DNA of 64,000 nucleotides from CAG-791 sp045117315 (lineage in GTDB: Bacteria; Bacillota; Clostridia; Lachnospirales; Lachnospiraceae): NCBI GenBank assembly GCA_045117315.1, contig JBGUNJ010000204.1, forward strand, positions 1 through 64,000. Direction: 5' to 3'. How positions within the stretch are numbered: position 1 is the first letter of the stretch; every line of letters starts with the position of its first letter. A model generated the notes under the pieces. The model saw nothing but the letters and a program-made list of their open reading frames with translations, ran no database searches and had not been told where the DNA came from. Below, piece by piece: positions 25,755 through 34,052 of the stretch. Made by a program: the position numbers and the translations under genes.

Positions 25755-26465
25755 TTAACGTTCAAGAGTGCCGTCCCTCCAAATGCTAAAATACTCGCTC
25801 CAATCTGAAAAATAGTAATTGGAACCGACCTTTTTATAAGTCCGGATCCATACCCTGTATCTGTAGGCGGTAGAAGAGATTTTTATCTTGTGTGTGGTTG
25901 CGCGGGCATTTTTGATTCTGACACGATTTAAATTCGGACTGAGGTGAGGATATCTTGCTCCGCTGTAGGTAATCTGGTAACCGCTTGTCTGCTTGCTTTG
26001 CCTCTTCCAGCATACGGTCATGATGGAACCGTTGCGTTTCAGCAATGTCAGTGCGGTCGGTTTGGGCTTGATTATGAAAGTCTTTGTGATTGTACCAGTG
26101 TACTTGCCCCTGCCCCGGATGATCATCGTTGCCCTGCCAACATTTATGTTTGATTTGTAGCTGATTTTGTAATCAGTGCCTTTTCTCAGCGTCCTGCTCC
26201 CCAGTTTCACAACAGGATTCTGGGTCAGCGCCTTACCGGTCCAGGTCCTGCACTTGAGTCCTGTCACCTTCGCATTCGAGATAGATGTGGCTGCAGCCAG
26301 GCTGATGGAATCAGCGGCCCCGACCTGCGTGCCGCCGGCAAATACCGCACAGGGATATAACGCGACAGCCGAAACAGCGATGACCAGCGTCAGGAACCAG
26401 GCGGTCAGCCTTTTTTTGCAAAGCCCTTTCACTTCTTTTGAACGATCATAGATTTTTGTCTCCAT
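25755..26465 (-). CDS. secreted protein with Ig/fibronectin-like repeat domain
   Basis: A 236-residue protein with a basic N-terminus and a signal peptide (LTAWFLTLVIAVSAVALYP, likely cleaved after VFAGG or nearby). The mature part contains a segment TWTGKALTQNPVVKLGSRTL followed by GTDYKISYKSN and GKYTGTITKTFIIK. This pattern is common in surface proteins of Lachnospiraceae. A fibronectin III-like part follows (SGYQITYSG; YRVWIRTYKKV). No catalytic motif is seen. An adhesin-like or scaffold role is possible but unproven. GGGAGGCATT precedes the ATG at 26465. It converges on the CpsB-type gene. Confidence 0.8.
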   Translation of the reverse strand: METKIYDRSKEVKGLCKKRLTAWFLTLVIAVSAVALYPCAVFAGGTQVGAADSISLAAATSISNAKVTGLKCRTWTGKALTQNPVVKLGSRTLRKGTDYKISYKSNINVGRATMIIRGRGKYTGTITKTFIIKPKPTALTLLKRNGSIMTVCWKRQSKQTSGYQITYSGARYPHLSPNLNRVRIKNARATTHKIKISSTAYRYRVWIRTYKKVGSNYYFSDWSEYFSIWRDGTLER

Positions 26466-26979
26466 AATGCCTCCCTATAGAAAAATTGAATCTGCCGAAA
26501 ACACTACGACTGCTGCAAAATGCTTAAATCTCCCTCCGTGGAAAATATGAAAACCCGGGTCTGCTGAAAACACTGTGACTGCTGCAAAATGTTTAAAACC
26601 TAAATATATTATATCACAGTTTTTATTTTGAAATACGGTAAATAGAACTTGAAAAAACGTTTAAAATCCATGGCGATTTCCTGACAATTCTTCTGATGAT
26701 ATTCCATTGAATGTAAAAGTAACTGCCAGATTTCGAGAGTAGTTGTAAGGAAAAACTTGCAGTTAAAAATACAATTAACCAACCCCCCTGACCCGTATTG
26801 AGGGAAGATTTTGGGACTTATTCGCGTTCTATAATCGTATCATCAACAGGCAGCTCTCTATATCTATACCCATTTTTATCTGTTTTGACAGCTTCTGACA
26901 GCCAATTCCCACCTTTGTGGTGGGAATGGACAAAAGCCGGAGATGATATAATCCACTTTATGTGAGCGGAGGTGTCGAT
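26466..26979. other. intergenic region with a direct repeat, a hairpin and a -10 box
   Basis: No gene was seen in this 514-base, mostly A+T-rich spacer. 'ctgctgaaaacactgtgact' + 'gctgcaaaatgtttaaa' occurs near 26558 and, diverged, near 26490. A perfect 9-bp hairpin ATTCCCACC/GGTGGGAAT lies at 26905-26927. A TATAAT at 26947-26952 could be the -10 box of the acetyltransferase gene, though no well-spaced -35 box is obvious. Confidence 0.6.
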
Positions 26980-27555
26980 ATGACGATTATAGACAAACTC
27001 AATAAGGACGATATATTTGCGGAAGATGAGTATTTGAGGCTGAGAAAACTGACTTCTGAGGACCGTGCGGATTACTTCCGGGTACTGAAGCAGGTCAGCC
27101 CCGTTCCCGAAATCTTCAACCTGGACGGCTTTGAAGATCTTTTGTGGAAAGAGACCCTTTCTTCCAACACAGAGATGGCTCTGGCGATCGAGAAAAAAGG
27201 ACCCGCTTATGTCGGGGAGTGCATGGTGAAAAACCCGGAACCCGGTATCCTGGAGCTGGGGGTAGACGTCGGGACAGAATACCAGAAAAGGGGGATCGGA
27301 ACCAGGGCCATGCGTCTTCTGATTACCGGAATCCGACAGCGCTGCCCCGGCTGCAGACTCATCGCCAGGATTTACTCTGACAATGTGAAAAGCATTCATA
27401 TCATCCGGAAGCTGGGTGGCATGAAGATTGCCGAGGAACCCGGCGAATATAAGGAAGCGGCTGCCGTAGCCGCTGCTGCCGGCAGGCAGAGCAAGCCTTC
27501 CTCACCAGGTCTCCCCGGCAGCGTCCATATAGAGGTGTTTGAGATTCTGCCATGA
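26980..27555 (+). CDS. GNAT-family N-acetyltransferase
   Basis: A 191-residue acetyl-CoA-dependent acetyltransferase. The cofactor loop is YQKRGIGTRAMRLL near residue 105, and a typical C-terminal segment IYSDNVKSIHIIRKLGG follows. The fold is complete; the substrate is unknown. I chose ATG 26980, preceded by GCGGAGGTGTCGAT. The frame opens at a GTG at 26962, which would place the binding site inside the gene. The last 25 residues (Ala-rich, then Pro/Ser) are variable tail. Confidence 0.88.
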   Translation: MTIIDKLNKDDIFAEDEYLRLRKLTSEDRADYFRVLKQVSPVPEIFNLDGFEDLLWKETLSSNTEMALAIEKKGPAYVGECMVKNPEPGILELGVDVGTEYQKRGIGTRAMRLLITGIRQRCPGCRLIARIYSDNVKSIHIIRKLGGMKIAEEPGEYKEAAAVAAAAGRQSKPSSPGLPGSVHIEVFEILP

Positions 27556-27615
27556 ACCGTCACCTCCATATGGCAGAGCGAATCCTATAGATATAGTCCT
27601 CTGTTGCTTTGGCAG

Positions 27616-27787
27616 CCCCGGCAGCCTCTTCAGATCCGGAAAACCATAAAAACCCCGGCAGCCCTTCAGATCCGGAAAACCATAAAACCCCGGCAGCCCC
27701 TTCAGATCCGGAAAACCATAAAAACCCCGGCAGCCCCTTCAGATTCGGTAAACCAGAAAACCCCGGCAGCCCCTTCAGATCCGAAAT
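27616..27787. repeat. 35-37 base tandem repeats, five copies
   Basis: Units of 'ccccggcagccccttcagat' + 'ccggaaaaccataaaaa' start at 27616, 27653, 27688, 27725 and 27761. Their slightly uneven length keeps all forward frames open but no real gene is present. The rest of 27556-27946 shows nothing except the ribosome binding site of the next gene. Confidence 0.85.
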
Positions 27788-27946
27788 AATCCAACTGGAG
27801 ATTGTTCACACAAAAAGTCACTATTCCGGCCACGATTGCTCCAAAAGAATGTAGAAGGATGGAGCAGAAAATGGTACACTATTATAGTTGGATAATTTGC
27901 TGACTTTATTGAAATAAGAACAAAGAAAAGGATAGGAGGATTAAGC

Positions 27947-28144
27947 ATGACGGTCTCTTATGGTGGATTATGGAAATTATTAAAAGAGAACGGATTACGC
28001 AAACAAAATCTGGTCGATGACGTGGGAATCAGCCCTGTGACAGTGTCCAAAATGGGCAAGGGAAAACTGGTGACAGACAAGGTCATTGACCGCATCTGTG
28101 AATATCTGGACTGCGAGCCCAGGGACATCATAGAGATTGAGTAA
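27947..28144 (+). CDS. small XRE/Cro-type helix-turn-helix regulator
   Basis: A 65-residue DNA-binding protein made of just one Cro/C1-type HTH domain, with KQNLVDDVGISPVTVSKM as the helix-turn-helix and YLDCEPRDIIEIE as its closing helix. Such small regulators usually act as repressors. GGATAGGAGGATTAAGC gives a strong ribosome binding site. It abuts the 5'-truncated Ig-like gene, so its original target is not clear. Confidence 0.9.
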   Translation: MTVSYGGLWKLLKENGLRKQNLVDDVGISPVTVSKMGKGKLVTDKVIDRICEYLDCEPRDIIEIE

Positions 28145-28164
28145 TCTTGAGTCTTGTATATTAA

Positions 28165-30129
28165 CTCAGACAAAGCATTCAAATACTGAAAGCCGGGGAT
28201 TCCGAAACTCCGGACGATACTGGTGTCCCGGCAGATGAGACAGCCTCCTTCGATGGTCCCATCGATGAAACGGAAGATGTTTCCTCCGATATCACTGACG
28301 ACGGAGATATGGTCTCTGATGAGATGCCCGGCGCAGATCAGGAAACGGAAGAGGTCCCTGCTCCTGTTCAGGAAGACAATGCTTTTACAGAAGATCAGAC
28401 AGCCACGGAGGAGTCTGCTGAATTCCTGACAGAGGAGCCTGCCGAATTCCTGACAGAGGAACCTGCCGAATTCCTGACAGAGGACCCTGCTGCTGTTGCG
28501 GACCCTGCACTGGCAGATGATGATGCAGCACAGACCGCAGATACCGGAATCTCAGAGGAAGCGGATACTGAAGAAACTGTTTCCGAAGAGCAGAAGGCTG
28601 AAGGTGAGGCGGACTTTAATCCGATCACCCTGGACTACACATCGGTGGACCTGCTGATTGGACATCAAAGGACGTTCAATATAAAGTGGGACGAGTCAGG
28701 TCCCGATAATCATGAACTTATTGATATTATAGACTCAGATACCGATGGCATAATAGAGTTTACAGCTTTTCAATATACCTCCTTCGAGATCCGGGCTAAG
28801 AAAGTGGGAAGCACATTACTAACGATTAACGGAAATGAGGGCACTGTTCTCAAACTCCAGATCAATGTATTCTCCTGCCTTGCAAAAGACTCTGTGACGG
28901 TAAAAGCGGAGTATAAGACAAAAGTGTCTATGTATGAGGACTACTTCACCGGATCGTGGGAACATCCCTACGATAAGCGTTATTCTGTTTCTACATCGAA
29001 TAAAAATATCGCAACGGCCGCATTGGAAATGGATAAAAGTGATTATCGTTATTATCTGATCATCACGGGGGTCGGTGTCGGAAACGCGGTTATTTCAGTT
29101 ACAAGTGACAGGACCCAAGGTACCAGTACAATCTCGGTCAAGGTGGAAAAACCCACATTCAGTCTGAATGCTACAGATATCAATATACAGGCGTCGGATG
29201 TATATGACCTGAAATCCTCCGGAAGTAATATCAAGACTGCCACGAGCTCCAATACAAGCATTCTTACTGTGGAAAAAACCGGAGACAAAACGGTCCGGCT
29301 GAAACCGGTCAAGCCGGGAAAAGCAACAGTTACAGTCAAAAATTATTTCGGTGACGTAAAAAAAGCAACAGTTACTGTCACCACCTTCCTCAGGTTTAAG
29401 AGCATGGTCCTGACCGCCGGAGTAGAAAGGGAACTTTCTGAAGCCAGTATATTCAGTGCTTCTGACTATCAGAAGTGGGGAAAAAACTTCACTGTCTCCA
29501 ATAAAAATATTGCGACAGTAAGCGGAAAAACCAGTAAAAACTCCTATAAATTCAAAGGACAATATCCCGGCAAGACCACTATTACTGTGAAATGCGGAAA
29601 AACGGGTGCCACTGTACCCATTGCTGTCACTGTAAAAGCACCTGCCTTTAATCTGAGCGCTTCAAAGGTCACGATCGACAAGGTGAAGACCTGGCAGGTC
29701 ACATCCTCGGGGAGCGATATCGGAAAGGTATCCAGTTCCAACACAGGGATACTGAAAGTCAAAAAAGTCAGTTCCAGGAAAGTACAGCTCATACCTGTTG
29801 GTCATGGAACAGCAACTGTGACGATCACAAGCATCTATGGTGTTAAACGCACCGTCACAGCTGCAGTTTCCTACAACTATTTTAAAGCCCTTTTGACCGC
29901 CAAAACCAGGCCGGACTCCGTAACTCATGGTTCTAAGATTCTGACTGGAAAGACAGCCCCCTCAGCGACAGTGAGCGTGCCCATTGGAGGATAGACATAC
30001 ACCTGCAAGGTGGATTCCTCCGGAAACTACGTGATCCGGAACATACCGGCTGTAAAAGCCGGGGCAAAACTGAAACTGACATTCAAACTGGAAGGCGTAT
30101 CCATTACCAAAACTGTAACAGTTAAATGA
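28165..30129 (+). pseudogene. broken surface protein with bacterial Ig-like domains
   Basis: The frame is open from 28165 (just after an in-frame TAA), but no start with a ribosome binding site and no signal peptide are present. The first ATG is at 28309. The N-terminal 110 residues are acidic (three perfect 8-residue repeats PAEFLTEE), then three or more Ig-like (BIG2-like) modules follow (VSTSNKNIATA; SSNTSILTVEK; VSNKNIATVSG; SSNTGILKVKK). A TAG at 29992-29994 interrupts the frame, yet coding continues in frame for 44 codons (TYTCKVDSSGNYVIRNIP...KTVTVK) to TGA at 30127-30129, completing a C-terminal module. Loss of the secretion signal and the nonsense codon together indicate a decayed gene. 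Readthrough of TAG is a less likely alternative. Confidence 0.7.
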
Positions 30130-30251
30130 TCAAATTCAAACGCGTCCTCTAATGCCAGCCTCTCATTTGATGAGAATGGTAAGGTAGATGATTGGTCAAT
30201 CTATAATTATTGATCCTTACAGAAAAGTATCTTTGTTATCAATATAAAACC

Positions 30252-30294
30252 ACAGGTGAGTCAGGAGATATTCCATATCTCCTGACTCACCTGT
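30252..30294. other. 19-bp perfect inverted repeat
   Basis: ACAGGTGAGTCAGGAGATA and its exact complement flank a 5-base TTCCA loop. There is no T-run on the plus strand. On the minus strand a short TTTTA follows. It may be a terminator for either side or an operator. It lies between the broken Ig-like gene and the phosphodiesterase gene. Confidence 0.75.
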
Positions 30295-30380
30295 AACCTA
30301 TAATCCATAACCAATAATCAATCATTTTTGATCAATAACCCATACACCGCAACCATTGCCTTAAAAAACGGAGCCTCACT

Positions 30381-30857
30381 ATGCACAGAATCGCCGTCAT
30401 ATCCGATACACACAACCTGCTTCGCCCGGAGGTGCTTGACATCATCAAGACCTGCGAGCTCGTTCTGCATGCCGGCGACATCTCCAGACAGGACATACTG
30501 GACACGCTACAGGACTTGAAAAAGGTATACGCCGTTCGCGGCAATAACGACAGGGGAGGCTGGACAGCAGACATTCCCTGTTTTCTTGACTTTAATCTAT
30601 TCGGATGCAGGATTTACATGACCCATATCAAGAGGAATATCCCCGATGATCATGGGGCGAATCTGGTGATCAGCGGTCACAGCCATCGGTATTCCTGCGT
30701 GCAGGATGGAGACACCATTTATCTGAATCCAGGCAGCTGCGGACCCCGCAGATTCAACCAGGACATCACCATGGCGATCCTGACGATAGACGAGGAGAAA
30801 AAAACTCCGGGATCAGGTGCATCTATTTCCATTGAGCGGATAGACATTCCGCATTGA
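30381..30857 (+). CDS. YfcE/MJ0936-family metallophosphodiesterase
   Basis: A 158-residue calcineurin-like phosphoesterase. The dimetal motifs are ISDTHN (residues 7-12), LHAGDI, RGNND and SGHSHR, with the final NPGS also present. Family members hydrolyse phosphodiesters in vitro, and the physiological substrate is usually unknown. GGAGCCTCACT precedes the ATG. The last 18 codons are duplicated downstream as part of a repeat. Confidence 0.93.
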   Translation: MHRIAVISDTHNLLRPEVLDIIKTCELVLHAGDISRQDILDTLQDLKKVYAVRGNNDRGGWTADIPCFLDFNLFGCRIYMTHIKRNIPDDHGANLVISGHSHRYSCVQDGDTIYLNPGSCGPRRFNQDITMAILTIDEEKKTPGSGASISIERIDIPH

Positions 30858-30956
30858 GGTTTAAAACTCCGGGATCAGGTGCATCTATTTCCATAGAGCG
30901 GATAGACATTCCGCATTGAGGTTTTGAGCAGATCCACATTCCGCACTGAGGTTTCC
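30801..30956. repeat. 62-base duplication of the phosphodiesterase 3' end plus a partial third copy
   Basis: 'aaaactccgggatcaggtgc' through 'attccgcattgaggttt' occurs at 30801-30862, where it includes the stop codon, again at 30863-30924 with one or two changes, and partly at 30929-30954. The TGAGG at the end of the third copy acts as the ribosome binding site of the following ABC transporter gene. Confidence 0.9.
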
Positions 30957-30961
30957 AATTC

Positions 30962-32506
30962 ATGATTTTCAAGCAGATATTCAGAATAAAGGCAGTACTG
31001 GCGTGCCTGGCCGCGCTGGCGATAATGATCTGCCTGCTTCCCGCCGCGGTCAGCGCGGCGCCTGATCAGGGTCCCATTCCGGAATACACGGAATTTGAAC
31101 AGCTGAGCGGGTGCAACATAGGCATGATCACCGGTGCTCCCTTTGAAGAACTGGTCAAAAGCAAGATCCCGGACGCAGGACCGGTCCTTTACTACAATTC
31201 CCCGGCGGATATGGTGACAGCTCTTAAAGCCGGGAAAGTGGAAGCCTATTTTAATAGCAATGCGGTCGGTTCCCTGCAGGTCAACCAGGACAGCTCTCTG
31301 GCGATTTTTCCCCATAGCCTGGGCGAGACAAATTTCGGATTCGCCTTTAAAAAGAACAGCAAAGAGCGTCAGAGATGGGAGAGGGCTTTCAGTACTATTT
31401 CTGAAGAAGAAAAACAGAAGATATGGGAAAAATGGACCGGCGCGGATGAAAGCGTCAAGGTCCTTCCCGAACAGGACTGGCCGGGAACTGCCGGCACTGT
31501 CAAAGTCGCCGCCTGCGACACCCTTCCTCCCATGAGCTACCGCGGCCCGGGCGGAAAACTGGTCGGATTTGATATGGAGATCATTCTACGGATGGCTAAG
31601 GAACTGGACGTGCATGTCGAGTTCAAGGGGATGGAGTTTTCAGCCGTCCTGCCCTCTGTAGAATCAGGAATGGCCCCGATGGGAACGGGGTCAATTGTTG
31701 TGTCTCCCGAGCGAAAGGAAGTCGTTGATTTTATAGAATATCACCCCGCCTCCTATGTCCTGATCGTCCGCTCCCTGGGGAATGAAGAGACAGGCGTTGG
31801 ATTCTTTGCAGGTCTGAAACAGAGCTTTTACAGGACTTTTATCAAAGAAAATCGCTATCGCCTGGTGCTCTCAGGATTTCTGACTACTCTCATAACCTCC
31901 TTTATGTCCGGCATCTTCGGGCTGATCCTGGCCTTCTGCCTGGTCTTTCTGCGCCACAAAGACAAGGGCCTGATCAATCGCCTGATCGGTATCTACACCA
32001 GCCTTGTAGCAGGGATACCGGCGGTCGTCATTCTCATGGTTCTCTACTACATTGTATTCGGGAAATCAGGCCTTTCCGCGATCATAGTTGCCATCATCGG
32101 ATTCTCGATCATCTTCGCCGCCCGCGCATTCGGTGTGATCTGGAACACGCTTGAAGGGATCGACCCAGGACAAAGAGAGGCGGCGCTGGCGCTTGGCTAC
32201 ACGGAAGCCCGGGCTTTTAGGGAACTTATCCTGCCTCAGGCCCAGCGGGGCTACAGACCTCTGCTCGTCGCGCAGTTTGTCTCCCTTGTCAAGGAGACCA
32301 GCATAGCGGGCTACATCACCGTCGTGGAACTCACCCGTGCCGGCGACCTGATCCGCAGCAGGACCATGGAGGCCTTCTTCCCCCTGCTGTCGATCGCCCT
32401 GATCTACTTTGTCCTGATCTGGCTTCTGGAAAGGATAGCCGGGCTGTTGGACAAACACCTGGCAAAGAAACACGAAGAACGAAAGATCAAGGGGGTGGAT
32501 GCATGA
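30962..32506 (+). CDS. fused substrate-binding/permease protein of a polar amino acid ABC transporter
   Basis: A 514-residue protein. A signal peptide or first membrane segment (VLACLAALAIMICLLPAAVSA) is followed by two solute-binding segments of the SBP_bac_3 type (residues about 35-170 and 180-275; VAACDTLPPMSYRGPGG, GKLVGFDMEIILRMA). A permease domain of the HisM/GlnP type fills residues 295-505, with several membrane helices and the ATPase-contact loop EAALALGYTEARAFRELILP. It imports polar amino acids together with the ATPase encoded next. The stop overlaps the ATPase start (ATGA, 32503-32506), so the two are translationally coupled. The substrate is not determinable; polar amino acids such as glutamine are typical. 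Confidence 0.9.
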   Translation: MIFKQIFRIKAVLACLAALAIMICLLPAAVSAAPDQGPIPEYTEFEQLSGCNIGMITGAPFEELVKSKIPDAGPVLYYNSPADMVTALKAGKVEAYFNSNAVGSLQVNQDSSLAIFPHSLGETNFGFAFKKNSKERQRWERAFSTISEEEKQKIWEKWTGADESVKVLPEQDWPGTAGTVKVAACDTLPPMSYRGPGGKLVGFDMEIILRMAKELDVHVEFKGMEFSAVLPSVESGMAPMGTGSIVVSPERKEVVDFIEYHPASYVLIVRSLGNEETGVGFFAGLKQSFYRTFIKENRYRLVLSGFLTTLITSFMSGIFGLILAFCLVFLRHKDKGLINRLIGIYTSLVAGIPAVVILMVLYYIVFGKSGLSAIIVAIIGFSIIFAARAFGVIWNTLEGIDPGQREAALALGYTEARAFRELILPQAQRGYRPLLVAQFVSLVKETSIAGYITVVELTRAGDLIRSRTMEAFFPLLSIALIYFVLIWLLERIAGLLDKHLAKKHEERKIKGVDA

Positions 32507-33801
32507 GTCTGATAGAGATCAGAGATCTGAAAAAAGAATATGGCTCTGTCTCCCCTCTGAAGGGAGTCAACGCGGACATCGAAGAGGGAGAAGTGATCAG
32601 CATCATCGGCCCCTCCGGGACCGGAAAATCCACACTTCTCCGCTGTATCAACCGGCTGGAGACTCCCACCTCGGGAACCGTGACCGTGGACGGCGTAAAC
32701 GTGTGCGACACTTCCGCAGACCTTCCAAAAATTCGCAGGATCATGGGAATGGTCTTCCAATCCTTTAACCTCTTTCCCCACAAAATGGCGGTGGAAAATA
32801 TCATGATCCCGCAGCAGAGCCTTCTGGGAAAATCTCTTCAGGACGCCTACAGCGAAGCCATGGAACAGCTGGCAAGAGTCGGCCTGGCCGACAAGGCCCG
32901 CCACTATCCCGACGAACTGTCCGGTGGCCAGAAGCAGCGCGTCGCCATCGCCAGAGCCCTGGCCATGCACCCAAAGATCCTGCTTTTCGATGAGCCGACC
33001 AGTGCCCTGGATCCAACTATGGTGTCCGAGGTGCTCTCCGTCATCCGAGACCTGGCCGGCACCGGCCTGACCATGCTGATCGTGACCCACGAAATGCGCC
33101 TTGCCAAAAACGTCTCCGACCGGATCTTCTTCATGAATGAGGGCGAGATCTGCGAAGAAGGACCTCCTGAGCAGATCTTCGAAAACCCCCGCCGCGAGGC
33201 CACCAGGAACTTTATCTTCCGCATCCGCAACTGGAATTACAAGCTGTCCCCCACCGAACAGGACTTCCCCGCGATGATGGCCTCCCTGGAAAAATTCTGC
33301 AAGGACCAGTTCCTGGGCAGACGCCAGGCCGACAACTGCCAGCTTGCCGTGGAGGAACTGGCATCATCCGTCCTCCTGCCCGCGATTAACCGGACCAAGC
33401 AGGGCTCCTTCTCCCTCACTCTCCAGGCCGGGGAAGAAGGCACCAACCGCAAACTTACTCTGGACGGAAGCGATTTCCCGGAGTGGAAACCGATCGCGGA
33501 TAAGCTGACAGAGATAATTCCCGCGGACGAAGGTGCGGAAAAGCCCCTGGCTGAAAAAGAAGACAAAGTGGCGAAATACGGTACCGGCACCGGGGCGACT
33601 TCTGATAAAAATGATTCCTCCGCAGCCGTGTTTGAAACAAATCCCGATATCAGCGATCTATCTACGAATCGGCAAAAGAAGAGAGCACACGGATCAGAAG
33701 GAGAAACCATTGAAGAGGCCTCCGCAGCGATCCTCGCGAAACTGCTCAGACGACTTCCTGAAGAAGGAAAGCCCAATACTGCTGAATTCAGGATTCTTTG
33801 A
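32503..33801 (+). CDS. amino acid ABC transporter ATPase with an unusual C-terminal extension
   Basis: A 432-residue protein. Residues 1-240 form a standard polar amino acid transport ATPase of the GlnQ type, with Walker A GPSGTGKSTLLR, signature LSGGQKQRVAIARAL, Walker B ILLFDEPTSALD and H-loop VTHEM. About 190 extra residues follow. Residues 245-330 (LSPTEQDFPAMMASLEKFC..., then CQLAVEELASSVLLPAI) resemble the helix and N-box part of an RsbW-type GHKL domain. This is my inference from pattern only. The rest is charged linker ending with NTAEFRIL. The ATPase energises the fused permease encoded just upstream. Confidence 0.9.
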   Translation: MSLIEIRDLKKEYGSVSPLKGVNADIEEGEVISIIGPSGTGKSTLLRCINRLETPTSGTVTVDGVNVCDTSADLPKIRRIMGMVFQSFNLFPHKMAVENIMIPQQSLLGKSLQDAYSEAMEQLARVGLADKARHYPDELSGGQKQRVAIARALAMHPKILLFDEPTSALDPTMVSEVLSVIRDLAGTGLTMLIVTHEMRLAKNVSDRIFFMNEGEICEEGPPEQIFENPRREATRNFIFRIRNWNYKLSPTEQDFPAMMASLEKFCKDQFLGRRQADNCQLAVEELASSVLLPAINRTKQGSFSLTLQAGEEGTNRKLTLDGSDFPEWKPIADKLTEIIPADEGAEKPLAEKEDKVAKYGTGTGATSDKNDSSAAVFETNPDISDLSTNRQKKRAHGSEGETIEEASAAILAKLLRRLPEEGKPNTAEFRIL

Positions 33802-33951
33802 AACAACATTTTTGCGTTTTGTTTAGAATTATTGAGCTATAAGCGCTACTTTATCGTATTTTTTACGAGGAAGATTGCTGGATGAATATTGAATCTGCAT
33901 GATTAGTCAGACTAAGAAACTGAGTTGAAACGAATCATTGTTAGAAGAGGG

Positions 33952-33979
33952 TTGTTGCCAAGAAGACTAACATTATATT
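33952..33979 (+). promoter_or_regulatory. possible promoter of the zinc-ribbon gene at 34053
   Basis: TTGTTG at 33952-33957 and TATATT at 33974-33979 with a 16-base spacer, about 74 bases before the start codon, in A+T-rich DNA. The match to consensus is modest. Confidence 0.3.
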
Positions 33980-34052
33980 TGCACACAAATGGTGAATGCC
34001 CTGACTATGTAATGCGGAAATCAAAAAGATGTTTTTTTGAGAGGAGGAAAAA

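Noticed and set aside
16209..27787. CRISPR-like regular repeats at 16209, 19762 and 27616
   Set aside because: Units of 17-37 bases follow directly on each other with no unique spacers and there are no cas genes. They are simple tandem arrays.
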